Positions 1 through 5,806 are shown, numbered from the stretch's first letter. The stretch is 6,467 nt of DNA from Acidobacteriota bacterium (GCA_021789565.1 JAJYJL010000493.1:1-6467); one strand, 5' to 3'. A program made the numbers and translations. The notes: a model not told the origin generated them from the sequence alone.

Positions 1-332
1 TGGTTGGTGCGTCCTCCAAGCATCCGAGAGCGGAACCATGTCCAGTCGGTACCGGGAGCATTGCTGTAAGGCTCGCCCGGAATCTGCCATCCACCGACCG
101 CAGCATCGAAATAGCCGAAGGTCGTGTTCGGCTTCACCGCGCCACGATGAGGAGCCTCATAATTCCACTCGAGCATCTTGGATTGTTTGGCTGTGTCATA
201 CCAGCCGCCAGCCTCAAGCATCAGGACCTTGGCGCCAGCCTTGGTCAAGACATAGGCGGCCATGCCGCCGCCTGCACCGGAACCCACAATAATTGCGTCG
301 TAAATTTTTGAAGGCCTTTTGATTTGTGCCAT
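1..332 (-). CDS. GMC-family FAD-dependent oxidoreductase, N-terminal fragment
   Basis: This is the first 110 codons of a GMC oxidoreductase (the glucose-methanol-choline family, COG2303-like); the rest lies beyond the left edge. It was read by reverse-complementing the edge. The N-terminus has the FAD-binding Rossmann fold: YDAIIVGSGAGGG at residues 11-23 with the GxGxxG glycines 17, 19 and 22, then a strand ending in Glu40 (LMLEAGG), which in this family binds the FAD ribose. Further on are PHRG (61-64), GGWQIPGEPY (80-89) and RSRMLGGRTN (101-110), the start of the GMC signature near the flavin. Full-length members have about 500-570 residues and oxidise alcohols or sugars; the substrate cannot be told from this part. 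The ATG at 332 has AAGGGG only 2 nt upstream. An in-frame ATG at 347 would add five residues but lacks a ribosome-binding site. No signal peptide is visible. The gene is divergent from the next one. Confidence 0.9.
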   Translation of the reverse strand, partial: MAQIKRPSKIYDAIIVGSGAGGGMAAYVLTKAGAKVLMLEAGGWYDTAKQSKMLEWNYEAPHRGAVKPNTTFGYFDAAVGGWQIPGEPYSNAPGTDWTWFRSRMLGGRTN

Positions 333-408
333 AACCCCTTGCCCCATCAAATTTGATTCCGTGGGAGTTTATCACAAAATTCCCGCCCTGGAACTTCCTC
401 TTAATGAT

Positions 409-419
409 TCACATTGTGA
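409..419. repeat. short perfect inverted repeat in a divergent spacer
   Basis: TCACATTGTGA is a perfect 5-bp inverted repeat around one central base. It lies in the spacer (333-560) between the divergent GMC oxidoreductase and START-like genes, 77 bases upstream of the former's ATG. The position would suit an operator, but an 11-base palindrome can occur by chance. The rest of the spacer shows no strong sigma-70 promoter. The best candidate is an extended -10-like TGCTAACAT at 528-536, which would start a transcript close to the plus-strand start codons. Confidence 0.2.
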
Positions 420-560
420 GACGTTTTAGGCCTCGCGCGGCCGTTGTCACGCCCTGCAAATAGTCAGGAAGGCATCCAAGGCCCGCCCGATTGTCCCGAT
501 GCCGGATGGAACAGTTCTCAGTGAGCATGCTAACATTCAACAATGGGAGCAAATCGGGGA

Positions 561-1454
561 ATGAATCGAACGGTGGGGCGTTCATTATCAAGTCTGGCAT
601 GGGTGCTCATGTTTGGAGCAATCACCCTGCCGCTGATGGGTCAGTCCGAAGTTCTCGCGGCCGACCTGGAGGCAAAAACACTCAAGGCCTTCAACGACTA
701 CGTTGCGTTGGCCGAACAACGCATGAAACGCGATGAAGGCCGCTCGAATGACATTCTATATATCGAGACCCTGCCAAAAAACGAATTCGATTCCATTTTG
801 TCAACGATCGAGCACGGCGGGGTTTATGTACAGGAGGTTTCCACCCAGGACGCCAAAGGCGGCTCTATTGACATCCCGGACGGCATGATCCATCACTGGG
901 TGGGAGATGTCTTCATTCCGGGGAGATCCGTGGCGTCTGCGCTTAAGGTGCTTCGCGACTACGACAATTTCAAGAATATCTACAAGCCTGAGGTCATCGG
1001 GTCACGGCTGGTCAGCCGGGAAGACCAACATGATTACAAGGTCTATCTGCGGCTGCAGAAACAGAGCATTGTAACGGTCACGCTCGATACGTGGTATGAC
1101 ATCCATTTCACGCCGGTCAGCAAAGACGGCGGATACAGCCGAAGCGTTTCAACGCGCATCCAGCAGGTGGACGACGCAGGAACTCCAGACGAGCACCTCG
1201 AGCCAGTCGGGCATGACAGCGGATACCTCTGGCGCATCAACTCTTACTGGCGATACCAGCAACGCGATAACGGCGTGATTATTGAGTGGGAATCGATCGC
1301 ACTCTCCCGCGATGTCCCTTTCCTGGTGGCATGGTTTGTTAACCCTCTAATCCACAAAATCTCGCGCGAAGCCGTGCAGGATATGCTGACTGCCACCCGG
1401 AAAGCGGTACTGGCTGAAAAAAAACCAGAGGCGCAGGAAGCCGCCAGCCGCTGA
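561..1454 (+). CDS. secreted START/SRPBCC-like protein of unknown function
   Basis: The predicted protein has 297 residues. Residues 1-33 form a signal peptide: basic MNRTVGR, a hydrophobic core to about residue 26, and a likely cut after VLA (31-33). The mature part resembles a START/polyketide-cyclase-like (SRPBCC) domain seen in many acidobacteria. Recognisable blocks are HHWVGDVFIPG (111-121), LRDYDNFKNIYKPEVIGSRL (131-150), YKVYLRLQK (159-167), SRSVSTRIQQVD (193-204), GYLWRINSYWRYQQRDNGV (221-239) and the closing helix SREAVQDMLTATRKAV (268-283). The fold usually binds a lipid or other hydrophobic ligand in a deep pocket. No ligand or catalytic residue can be assigned, so the role is unknown; the protein is probably periplasmic. 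The ATG at 561 is preferred because it puts basic residues right before the hydrophobic core and has GGGAG at 545-549. An in-frame ATG at 543 adds six residues but has no Shine-Dalgarno sequence. No U-tract terminator follows the stop. Confidence 0.8.
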   Translation: MNRTVGRSLSSLAWVLMFGAITLPLMGQSEVLAADLEAKTLKAFNDYVALAEQRMKRDEGRSNDILYIETLPKNEFDSILSTIEHGGVYVQEVSTQDAKGGSIDIPDGMIHHWVGDVFIPGRSVASALKVLRDYDNFKNIYKPEVIGSRLVSREDQHDYKVYLRLQKQSIVTVTLDTWYDIHFTPVSKDGGYSRSVSTRIQQVDDAGTPDEHLEPVGHDSGYLWRINSYWRYQQRDNGVIIEWESIALSRDVPFLVAWFVNPLIHKISREAVQDMLTATRKAVLAEKKPEAQEAASR

Positions 1455-2342
1455 CCCATGAATTCTGCGGTTTGTTTTCGAAGTGGCGGTCCTGGGCAGC
1501 GGAAAGTGCGACCTTTGAGCGACGCCAGGGTCAGGATTTGTCGGGCCGGCTGAAAACGACGCGACGACTTCCCCTCGGCGGAACTGGCACGCATGTGTTT
1601 AGTTTGAGCTTGCGCACAAAAGTCTGAGGCTTAGAGCGCCGGCCTACCGCTCGCCATGTCTTTTTACGCTGTTGGTCGTATTGTTCTGCATCTGGGTGGA
1701 ACCATCCCACCCTGACTGCGAGTTCGCCCCCAGCCCGTCCTGCGAGGGAACTGGTTCTTGCGAGGGTGCGTACTTCCGATCGCTGCGCGCGTTCGAAGCC
1801 CAGTACGTTCTCGTTATCCTGCTTGCAGCACCAGCGTAGAATGTGGTTACGGTGCATGCGATATTTCGCATTGAGCTGACTGCGGTGAGTGAAATCAACA
1901 GTAAAATCAAGGCATATTCGGTCAGGCCTTGTCATTGATCTTCCAGCCAAGGCCTTAAGGGCAGTTCTGCCACTAAGCGTCTCCCTGTTTGTTTGATTTC
2001 CCCCTTTGCGTCCGGTCCATCTGCTGGCGGTTCAGGCACCGAAAGCTGGACCTGCGTAATCTAAATTGGGGAAGGAAAAGGATTACGGGTAATCGTACGA
2101 TAGTTCGGTCAACCAGCAGGCATCTCTTTAATAACCGTTAACGATTACCAAGCTGGCAAGTTAATCAATATATTATCGGGGAGGTTAGCCAGGATCCCTC
2201 GAGATCCGCCACGCCGGAGTTGGTTAGATACCGTGCTCGATTGCGATAACAGAACAGCAATGACTCGATGGCAGCATGACCCTTGCAACGAATAGAGTCG
2301 AAAACAGTGCTTACTTTTGAGGAGTGAAGTTTGCGTCCGTTC
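1455..2342. other. gene-poor 888-base intergenic block
   Basis: I see no convincing gene here. The longest open frame is on the minus strand (1531-1950, 139 codons, TTG start). Its product is arginine-rich, has no recognisable domain and lacks a good ribosome-binding site. One plus frame (about 1603-1839) reads a hydrophobic stretch, then Cys-Glu repeats, then a stop, and stays open for about 30 more codons after it; this could be a relic or chance. Local structure includes a 6-bp hairpin GGGTGG/CCACCC (1694-1699 with 1707-1712) and TGCGAGGG repeated at 1741 and 1759, with TGCGAG also at 1717. From about 2040 to 2180 the block turns AT-rich and holds a cluster of small palindromes (separate entry). 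It lies between the 3' ends of two converging genes, so it need not contain promoters. No tRNA, rRNA or transposase is visible. Confidence 0.6.
2056..2148. repeat. cluster of GATTAC/GTAATC hexamers and palindromes
   Basis: The hexamer GTAATC or its complement GATTAC occurs four times in 93 bases, at 2056-2061, 2081-2086, 2089-2094 and 2143-2148. The middle pair makes the palindrome-like GATTACGGGTAATC (6-bp arms, 2-base spacer). It runs straight into the perfect 10-bp palindrome ATCGTACGAT (2092-2101). A further 8-bp palindrome, CGTTAACG, lies at 2136-2143. Such a cluster could be a multi-site protein-binding region. No open frame starts nearby on either strand, so the link to any gene is open. 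Confidence 0.35.
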
Positions 2343-2741
2343 CTAGTTCTTCTTGCGAATCAGGCGATCGAGACTGGCGGTTCCGCCTCCCGCTACGAAC
2401 AAATAGAGGAAGACAAAACAGTAGACAACGGCCAGTTCGCCGCCGTTCTCAATCGGCACGAAGCCTCTGGGAAAATGGGCCTTGAAGTAGGCCACGGCCA
2501 TTTCGCCCGAGAGGAGGAATGCGATGGGAACGGTGAAGAGCCCAAGCATGAGCAGCACACCACCCAGGCTTTCCAGGACCCCTGCCAGCCCCATTAAAGA
2601 GAATAAATGGACTACTCTGTGACCGCCAAACAGGCCAAAAAGTTTTTGAAATCCGTGAAAAGAAAAGGTGAAGCCCACAACGATTCTCAGCAGCGAACGC
2701 ATCCACGGTTCAGCCGATCGAATTGCAGACAGGCCTGCCAT
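2343..2741 (-). CDS. DoxX-family integral membrane protein
   Basis: The protein has 132 residues, the usual length for the small DoxX family, with four predicted membrane helices (about 15-36, 48-68, 70-88 and 102-120). Family landmarks are visible: HGFQKLFGLFGG (29-40) after helix 1, the E-x-L-G-G motif LESLGGVLLMLGL (56-68), GEMAVAYFKAHFPRGF (79-94), the polar NGGE (99-102), and GGGTASLDRLI (118-128) at the C-terminus. DoxX proteins are named after a subunit of an archaeal quinol oxidase. Bacterial relatives act in membrane redox or oxidative-stress complexes or remain uncharacterised, so no reaction is assigned. The start is well fixed: AAGGAGGT (complement of 2748-2755) lies 6 nt before the ATG. 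The gene lies 101 bases downstream of the LmbE gene on the same strand. A hairpin and a candidate promoter in between suggest it can be transcribed separately. Confidence 0.88.
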   Translation of the reverse strand: MAGLSAIRSAEPWMRSLLRIVVGFTFSFHGFQKLFGLFGGHRVVHLFSLMGLAGVLESLGGVLLMLGLFTVPIAFLLSGEMAVAYFKAHFPRGFVPIENGGELAVVYCFVFLYLFVAGGGTASLDRLIRKKN

Positions 2742-2787
2742 CCCTGCACCTCCTTGTCCCTGTTTTCAGCAACCTCACCCAGTGGAC

Positions 2788-2816
2788 TTTTTACCAGAAA
2801 GGCTACGGGCGCGCAA
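2788..2816 (-). promoter_or_regulatory. candidate sigma-70 promoter for the DoxX gene
   Basis: On the minus strand TTGCGC (2816-2811, 4/6 to the -35 consensus) is followed by a 17-base spacer and TAAAAA (2793-2788, 4/6 to the -10). It would start transcription about 40 bases before the DoxX ATG. The -35 lies inside the left arm of the hairpin after the LmbE gene, so readthrough and initiation could influence each other. It is a motif match only, and a weak one. Confidence 0.3.
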
Positions 2817-2841
2817 CTGATTGTGCACCGGCTGCGCGCCC
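2807..2841 (-). terminator. GC-rich hairpin just after the LmbE stop codon
   Basis: GGGCGCGCA (2807-2815) and TGCGCGCCC (2833-2841) form a perfect 9-bp stem with a 17-base loop, starting one base after the TAG of the LmbE gene. The position and stability suit a terminator, or an RNA 3'-end-protecting or attenuating structure. No run of U follows directly in the minus direction (the next bases read GTAGCCTTTC), so it is not a classical intrinsic terminator and may be leaky. Confidence 0.45.
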
Positions 2842-2842
2842 C

Positions 2843-3712
2843 CTATTGTTTTGGGAAAAAAGGAAAGAGCCTTCGAATCTCACTATCGCTGGGCTGAGTG
2901 CCGTACTCCGTGATCTCAAAAGCCTCGGCATGATGGATGGAATCAGCCTGTGCGCCATACCACTTTTTCAGCGATTCCTTCCATGTCGCAGGCACGCCGC
3001 TCGGGCGTTGAGAACGGAGCCACTCTTTGCGCGCCACGGGATCTCTCGGAACCTGGTCCAGCTTGCCGTCATGCCAGGGCAGCCATTCGTAAACCTGCGA
3101 TACGTGAGCGTCCAGCATGGCGATCTTTTTGTCATAAACGTCGTCAATCGAGACCACAATGTCCGGCCGGAACGGCTGGGGGCGCTGGAAGCCGTCCGAG
3201 AAGTAGAGAAAGACCGGGTTCTTTCGCAAGGCAGGGACGTCGCTGACGACGTCCGGCACCGTCACCATATAGGCGGCGTCCTGCACCACAATCCCCGTGT
3301 TGCGATGGTCCGGGTGATAATCATTAGGGCGAGGCGACAAAACAATGTCAGCATCCCATTCACGGATCTCGCGGATGACCTCGCGGCGGACCGCAAGCGT
3401 GGGCATCAGCTCGCCGTCGTGGTTGTCGAGCACGTCGTAAACGATTCCGATGCGACGTCCCGCCTCCATCGCCTCCGCTCGGCGGCGTTTGGCCAGCGCG
3501 CCTCCGCCTTCGGAATAATGGCCTGCGTCGCCGTTGGTGAGCGACACAAATTTGACCAGCGCCCCGGCGGCTGCGTATTTGGCCGCAAGTCCGCCGGCCT
3601 TGCCGTCACAATCGTCCGGATGCGCGCCAAAAGCGATCACATGCAACTTGCCGCCGCTTTGGGCGGCCAGGGGTGAAGTTGCAGTCAGAAGCAGGGCTAA
3701 GATCCATGCCAT
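2843..3712 (-). CDS. secreted LmbE/PIG-L family Zn-dependent N-deacetylase
   Basis: The protein has 289 residues and belongs to the LmbE/PIG-L family (COG2120), zinc enzymes that remove acetyl groups from N-acetylglucosamine-type sugars. The first motif, GAHPDDC, puts His31 and Asp34 as zinc ligands and Asp33 as general base. The second, YHPDHR, supplies His133 (oxyanion site) and His136 (third zinc ligand). These assignments follow the MshB pattern AHPDD...HPDH. The strands between (VKFVSLTNGDAGHY 53-66, then the RRRAEA helix near 76-81) are typical. Residues 1-17 (MAWILALLLTATSPLAA) form a signal peptide, so this member acts outside the cytoplasm, unlike the thiol-biosynthesis enzymes BshB and MshB. 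Its substrate is therefore more likely a cell-wall or exopolysaccharide sugar (inference). The start at 3712 is chosen because GAGGTG (complement of 3719-3724) precedes it by 6 nt and it begins the signal peptide. An upstream in-frame codon at 3772 would overlap the candidate promoter. The atp genes are divergent. Confidence 0.9.
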   Translation of the reverse strand: MAWILALLLTATSPLAAQSGGKLHVIAFGAHPDDCDGKAGGLAAKYAAAGALVKFVSLTNGDAGHYSEGGGALAKRRRAEAMEAGRRIGIVYDVLDNHDGELMPTLAVRREVIREIREWDADIVLSPRPNDYHPDHRNTGIVVQDAAYMVTVPDVVSDVPALRKNPVFLYFSDGFQRPQPFRPDIVVSIDDVYDKKIAMLDAHVSQVYEWLPWHDGKLDQVPRDPVARKEWLRSQRPSGVPATWKESLKKWYGAQADSIHHAEAFEITEYGTQPSDSEIRRLFPFFPKQ

Positions 3713-3718
3713 GGATGT

Positions 3719-3724
3719 CACCTC
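3719..3724 (-). promoter_or_regulatory. ribosome-binding site fixing the LmbE start
   Basis: GAGGTG on the minus strand lies 6 nt before the ATG at 3712. It supports this start over the in-frame codon 20 codons upstream, which would place extra residues in front of an otherwise well-formed signal peptide. Confidence 0.7.
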
Positions 3725-3743
3725 GAAGACGGAGATTATGCAA

Positions 3744-3772
3744 CTCATACCCCTATAGCAGTTGTGAGTCAA
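3744..3772 (-). promoter_or_regulatory. candidate sigma-70 promoter for the LmbE gene
   Basis: On the minus strand TTGACT (3772-3767, 5/6 to the -35 consensus) is separated by 17 bases from TATGAG (3749-3744, 4/6 to the -10). The predicted start of transcription lies near 3737, giving a leader of about 25 nt with the GAGGTG ribosome-binding site. The match agrees with translation starting at 3712. Confidence 0.5.
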
Positions 3773-4030
3773 GTGCAGTCGTCACACATCGATTACGAAT
3801 TTTACTTCACCGTAGAGGTTCGGCCAGCCTGGGTTGGCACGTGCGCCCCGGCGTTATACTGGAGACCATGCCGAAAGCCAGCGCGGGATTTCAATTTCCG
3901 TTCCAGTGGTTTCATCCTGCAGGAGCCTTTTGCAGGTTCGCCGGAGAAGGCTGTCAAACGGAATTCACGACGCGTACTTTATTTTTTCCTTCGCGGAAAT
4001 GGCCGATTCATTATATTCTATAAGTCCTGG
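3773..4030. other. divergent spacer between the LmbE gene and the atp operon, with a doubtful small ORF
   Basis: This is upstream DNA for both divergent units. On the plus strand TTGGCA (3834-3839) and TATACT (3855-3860, 5/6 to a -10) are 15 bases apart, shorter than ideal. GGAG at 3861-3864 and an ATG at 3868 follow at once. That ATG opens a 51-codon frame ending at 4023; its product, beginning MPKASAGFQFPFQWFHPAG, has no family I recognise. GGAG is only 3 nt from the ATG and would overlap the promoter's start region, so I do not call a gene. Small hairpins are present: CCTGCA/TGCAGG (3917-3937) and TTTCC/GGAAA near 3986-4000. Confidence 0.35.
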
Positions 4031-4059
4031 TTGTCACGGACAGGATCGCTGCCTTTAGT
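4031..4059 (+). promoter_or_regulatory. candidate sigma-70 promoter for the atp operon
   Basis: TTGTCA (4031-4036, 5/6 to the -35 consensus) is separated by exactly 17 bases from TTTAGT (4054-4059, 4/6 to the -10). It would give atpZ a leader of roughly 110 nt. The leader contains a 25-codon open frame (4086-4163) ending 13 bases before the atpZ start codon. This is the best match in the spacer; AT-rich TATATT-like sequences near 4010-4020 are an alternative. Confidence 0.42.
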
Positions 4060-4176
4060 TTTGTATTCCGGACATTATTGAAAAAATGTCGGTGAAAAGT
4101 GGGCCTGAAAAGGCGCCGATGGCGGCGAACCGTGGGATGCGTGTGGCCCGTTTGTTTCTCTGACTGAGGTGTGGGA

Positions 4177-4422
4177 ATGGCGTTCCCACAAAAACCAAAT
4201 TCCGGGAGCATCTGGGCACAGGTTGCGTTCTACTCGAGTCTGGGATTTATTATTCCGGGCGCTGTTGTAGGCGGCGCCCTGTTAGGCTGGCTTCTTGACG
4301 GTTATCTGCGCACCACTCCGATTCTCAGTGTCATAGGTGGAATAGCGGGTGCGGCTGGCGGAATCGTTGAGATCTACCAGATTTTGACCCGGACAGAAAA
4401 AAGTGCGGATCGGGACGGTTGA
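4177..4422 (+). CDS. atpZ: AtpZ/AtpI-like F0F1 ATP synthase accessory membrane protein
   Basis: The product has 81 residues with two membrane helices (about 16-38 and 48-70) and matches the AtpZ family (PF09527, 'putative F0F1-ATPase subunit'). The first helix ends in GALLGWLLDGYL (33-44), with the Asp41 typical of the family. Then come Thr-Thr-Pro and a glycine-rich second helix, SVIGGIAGAAGGIVEIYQIL (51-70). AtpZ is known or proposed to work with AtpI in assembly of the c-ring or in Mg2+/Ca2+ movement. Its place as first gene before atpI, atpB and atpE fits that role in the inner membrane. The ATG at 4177 has GAGG at 4166-4169, 7 nt upstream. A GTG at 4171 would add two residues but is too close to that site. 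Its last 20 bases overlap the presumed atpI start, implying translational coupling. Confidence 0.85.
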   Translation: MAFPQKPNSGSIWAQVAFYSSLGFIIPGAVVGGALLGWLLDGYLRTTPILSVIGGIAGAAGGIVEIYQILTRTEKSADRDG

Positions 4423-4813
4423 TCAGGCAACGGTGGACGCGGCTGAAGCGAGACTGCCGCGATGGATGGCGGGTTTCGCGGCTGCCGGGACCCTGATGGC
4501 TTTATTGGTGGGTGGCGTGCGCATGGCCGGCGGGTTCGGCTTGGGCGCAGTGGTGGCCATGGTGGGATATTCCTGGCTGCACAAGGCGGTTGTCAGCCTG
4601 ATGGATGCCGGCCGAGTGCGACCGTCCAAAGCCACGCTTGGCAAATTACTGGTCCGGTATCCGCTGGCGGTTGCAGTGATTTTCGTGTTTTACCGGGAGA
4701 AATGGCTGCCTTTTGAAGCTGTGCTCCTGGGCTTGTTTGTCCCGATTGCCGGGGCCCTGGCGGAGTCGGTGTTTCAGATCGGTTCGGCGTTGCGCCACAC
4801 GAAGGCTAGCTGA
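4403..4813 (+). CDS. atpI: ATP synthase protein I (AtpI-like)
   Basis: The product has 136 residues with four membrane helices in two pairs (about 22-37, 43-58, 84-98 and 103-122), the layout of the AtpI family (PF03899). The cytoplasmic loop between the pairs holds the basic GRVRPSKATLGKLLVRYP (70-87). AtpI acts as a membrane chaperone for assembly of the subunit c ring in some bacteria. Sequence conservation is low in this family, so the call rests on length, topology and position between atpZ and atpB. The start is uncertain. GTG at 4403 gives a polar N-terminus (VDQATVDAAEARLPRW) before helix 1 and overlaps atpZ by 20 bases, but has only a weak GGA upstream. GTG at 4433 and ATG at 4466 are in-frame alternatives. 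A 67-base gap separates it from atpB. Confidence 0.78.
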   Translation: MRIGTVDQATVDAAEARLPRWMAGFAAAGTLMALLVGGVRMAGGFGLGAVVAMVGYSWLHKAVVSLMDAGRVRPSKATLGKLLVRYPLAVAVIFVFYREKWLPFEAVLLGLFVPIAGALAESVFQIGSALRHTKAS

Positions 4814-4880
4814 CGCGGGCGGGTAAAGAGTGTTTCCCGGCGTGATGTTGAAAGAACTTTTGGTGACGGAGAATTTCTGA

Positions 4881-5621
4881 GTGCCAGTTGAACAACACTT
4901 CTGGTTTGCCAGGATATTGAACGACCTGTTGGGCGGTCTGGTGACCGCGCTGATGACCAAGGCTGGCCTACCGCCCTCGAATCCACACTATCCAATTCCG
5001 GATTACGTTGGCGGAGAGGTCCTGGTGCTCCTGCTTATCGTGGCCGGGGCGATTATTTTGCGGAGCCGGTTGTCGGTAGAGAATCCCGGCAAGCTGCAGC
5101 ACGCTATGGAAATCTTTCTGGAGTTTACCCAGGGCCTGGTCGATGAAATGATCGGCCACGGCGCGCGCCAGTACGTGCCCCTCATCGGAACGTTGGGGCT
5201 TTTCATTGTTATCTGCAACATTCTTGGATTGATTCCCACGTTTATAACCCCCACAGCTAGCATCCAGGTTCCCCTGGGTTGTGCGATCATGGTCTTTATT
5301 CATTACAATTTTCAGGGTATACGGCAGCACGGGATCCTGGGATACATCCGGCACCTGTGCGGGCCTATGATGGGTATTGCCATCATCATGTTACCAACGG
5401 AGATCCTCAGCAATGTGTTGCGGATGCTCTCACTGAGCGTTCGTCTCTGGGCCAACATGCTGGTGGGTGGAATCCTCGAAAGTGTTTTTACGGGCCTGGT
5501 TCCGATTGCGGTCCCGGCCATCTTTATGGTCCTCCACATTTTTGAGTCGTTTCTTCAGGCTTATGTGTTCATGATCCTGCCGGCGCTTTACATCAGTCTG
5601 GCAACGGCAGAGGAACATTAA
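4881..5621 (+). CDS. atpB: F0F1 ATP synthase subunit a
   Basis: Subunit a forms the two half-channels that carry ions to and from the c-ring. The 246-residue protein is near the usual length. The essential arginine is Arg188 in LSLSVRLWANMLVGG (183-197), aligned with E. coli Arg210. The last helices carry HIFESFLQAYVF (219-230), with Gln226 matching E. coli Gln252 and His219 matching His245, and the C-terminus YISLATAEEH resembles E. coli. Earlier landmarks are FTQGLVDEMIG (82-92), the PLIGTLGLFIVICNILGLIP helix (100-119) and TPTASIQVPLG (123-133). The position matching E. coli Glu219 is Gly197, and acidic residues appear nearby at Glu200 and Glu222. Translation starts with GTG at 4881; the in-frame codon just before it is a TGA, so no longer start is possible. 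GGAGA at 4868-4872 gives an 8-nt spacing. Confidence 0.97.
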   Translation: MPVEQHFWFARILNDLLGGLVTALMTKAGLPPSNPHYPIPDYVGGEVLVLLLIVAGAIILRSRLSVENPGKLQHAMEIFLEFTQGLVDEMIGHGARQYVPLIGTLGLFIVICNILGLIPTFITPTASIQVPLGCAIMVFIHYNFQGIRQHGILGYIRHLCGPMMGIAIIMLPTEILSNVLRMLSLSVRLWANMLVGGILESVFTGLVPIAVPAIFMVLHIFESFLQAYVFMILPALYISLATAEEH

Positions 5622-5806
5622 GGGCCGGTCAAGAGCTGTATTTGACTCCTATTCCGGGTAGAGCGGGAACCTGATCCCCGACGGATTCAGAGGCGGGACA
5701 CGGAAATCAGTTTGCCGCCTGCGCGGTGTTTCCCGTAGATTGGCGGGGACGCCTGCTGGCGGAAATTTATAGTCAGAGCCTCCCTGGGTAGGGCGGGGCT
5801 AATGTT
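5622..5806 (+). other. structured spacer between atpB and atpE
   Basis: The 199-base gap between atpB and atpE is unusually long for neighbouring atp genes and holds no open frame I would call. It is rich in possible hairpins: AGGCGG/CCGCCT (5691-5696 with 5715-5720), GGCG/CGCC around 5742-5753, and CCCT/AGGG (5782-5785 with 5790-5793), extended by CC/GG after a mismatch. The last ends about ten bases before the atpE ribosome-binding site. Such structures could protect an atpE-only RNA 5' end or tune the high output needed for the multi-copy c subunit. A TTGACT at 5642-5647 lacks a good -10 partner. Confidence 0.4.

Noticed and set aside
38..292. 84-codon plus-strand open frame at the left end
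   Set aside because: Antisense to the GMC oxidoreductase fragment, whose FAD-binding motif is unmistakable.
1603..1839. Plus-strand frame with a hydrophobic segment and Cys-Glu repeats, continuing about 30 codons past a TAG
   Set aside because: No start codon with a ribosome-binding site and no recognised family. An open stretch of this length is not remarkable, and a recoded stop cannot be argued from this.
1531..1950. 139-codon minus-strand open frame
   Set aside because: TTG start without a good ribosome-binding site, arginine-rich product with no domain or membrane pattern, and another antisense frame is open over the same bases. Treated as part of the gene-poor block.
2723..3676. 317-codon plus-strand open frame across the LmbE gene
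   Set aside because: It is the antisense shadow of the LmbE coding sequence, whose catalytic motifs, signal peptide and ribosome-binding site are clear on the minus strand.
4830..4880. 16-residue frame (GTG 4830 to TGA 4878) abutting the atpB start
   Set aside because: Too short and without a ribosome-binding site. The adjacent TGA-GTG is worth noting only because it fixes the upstream limit of atpB.
4646..5354. Minus-strand open frames under atpI and atpB
   Set aside because: They overlap well-supported atp genes and show no domain; they are frame shadows.
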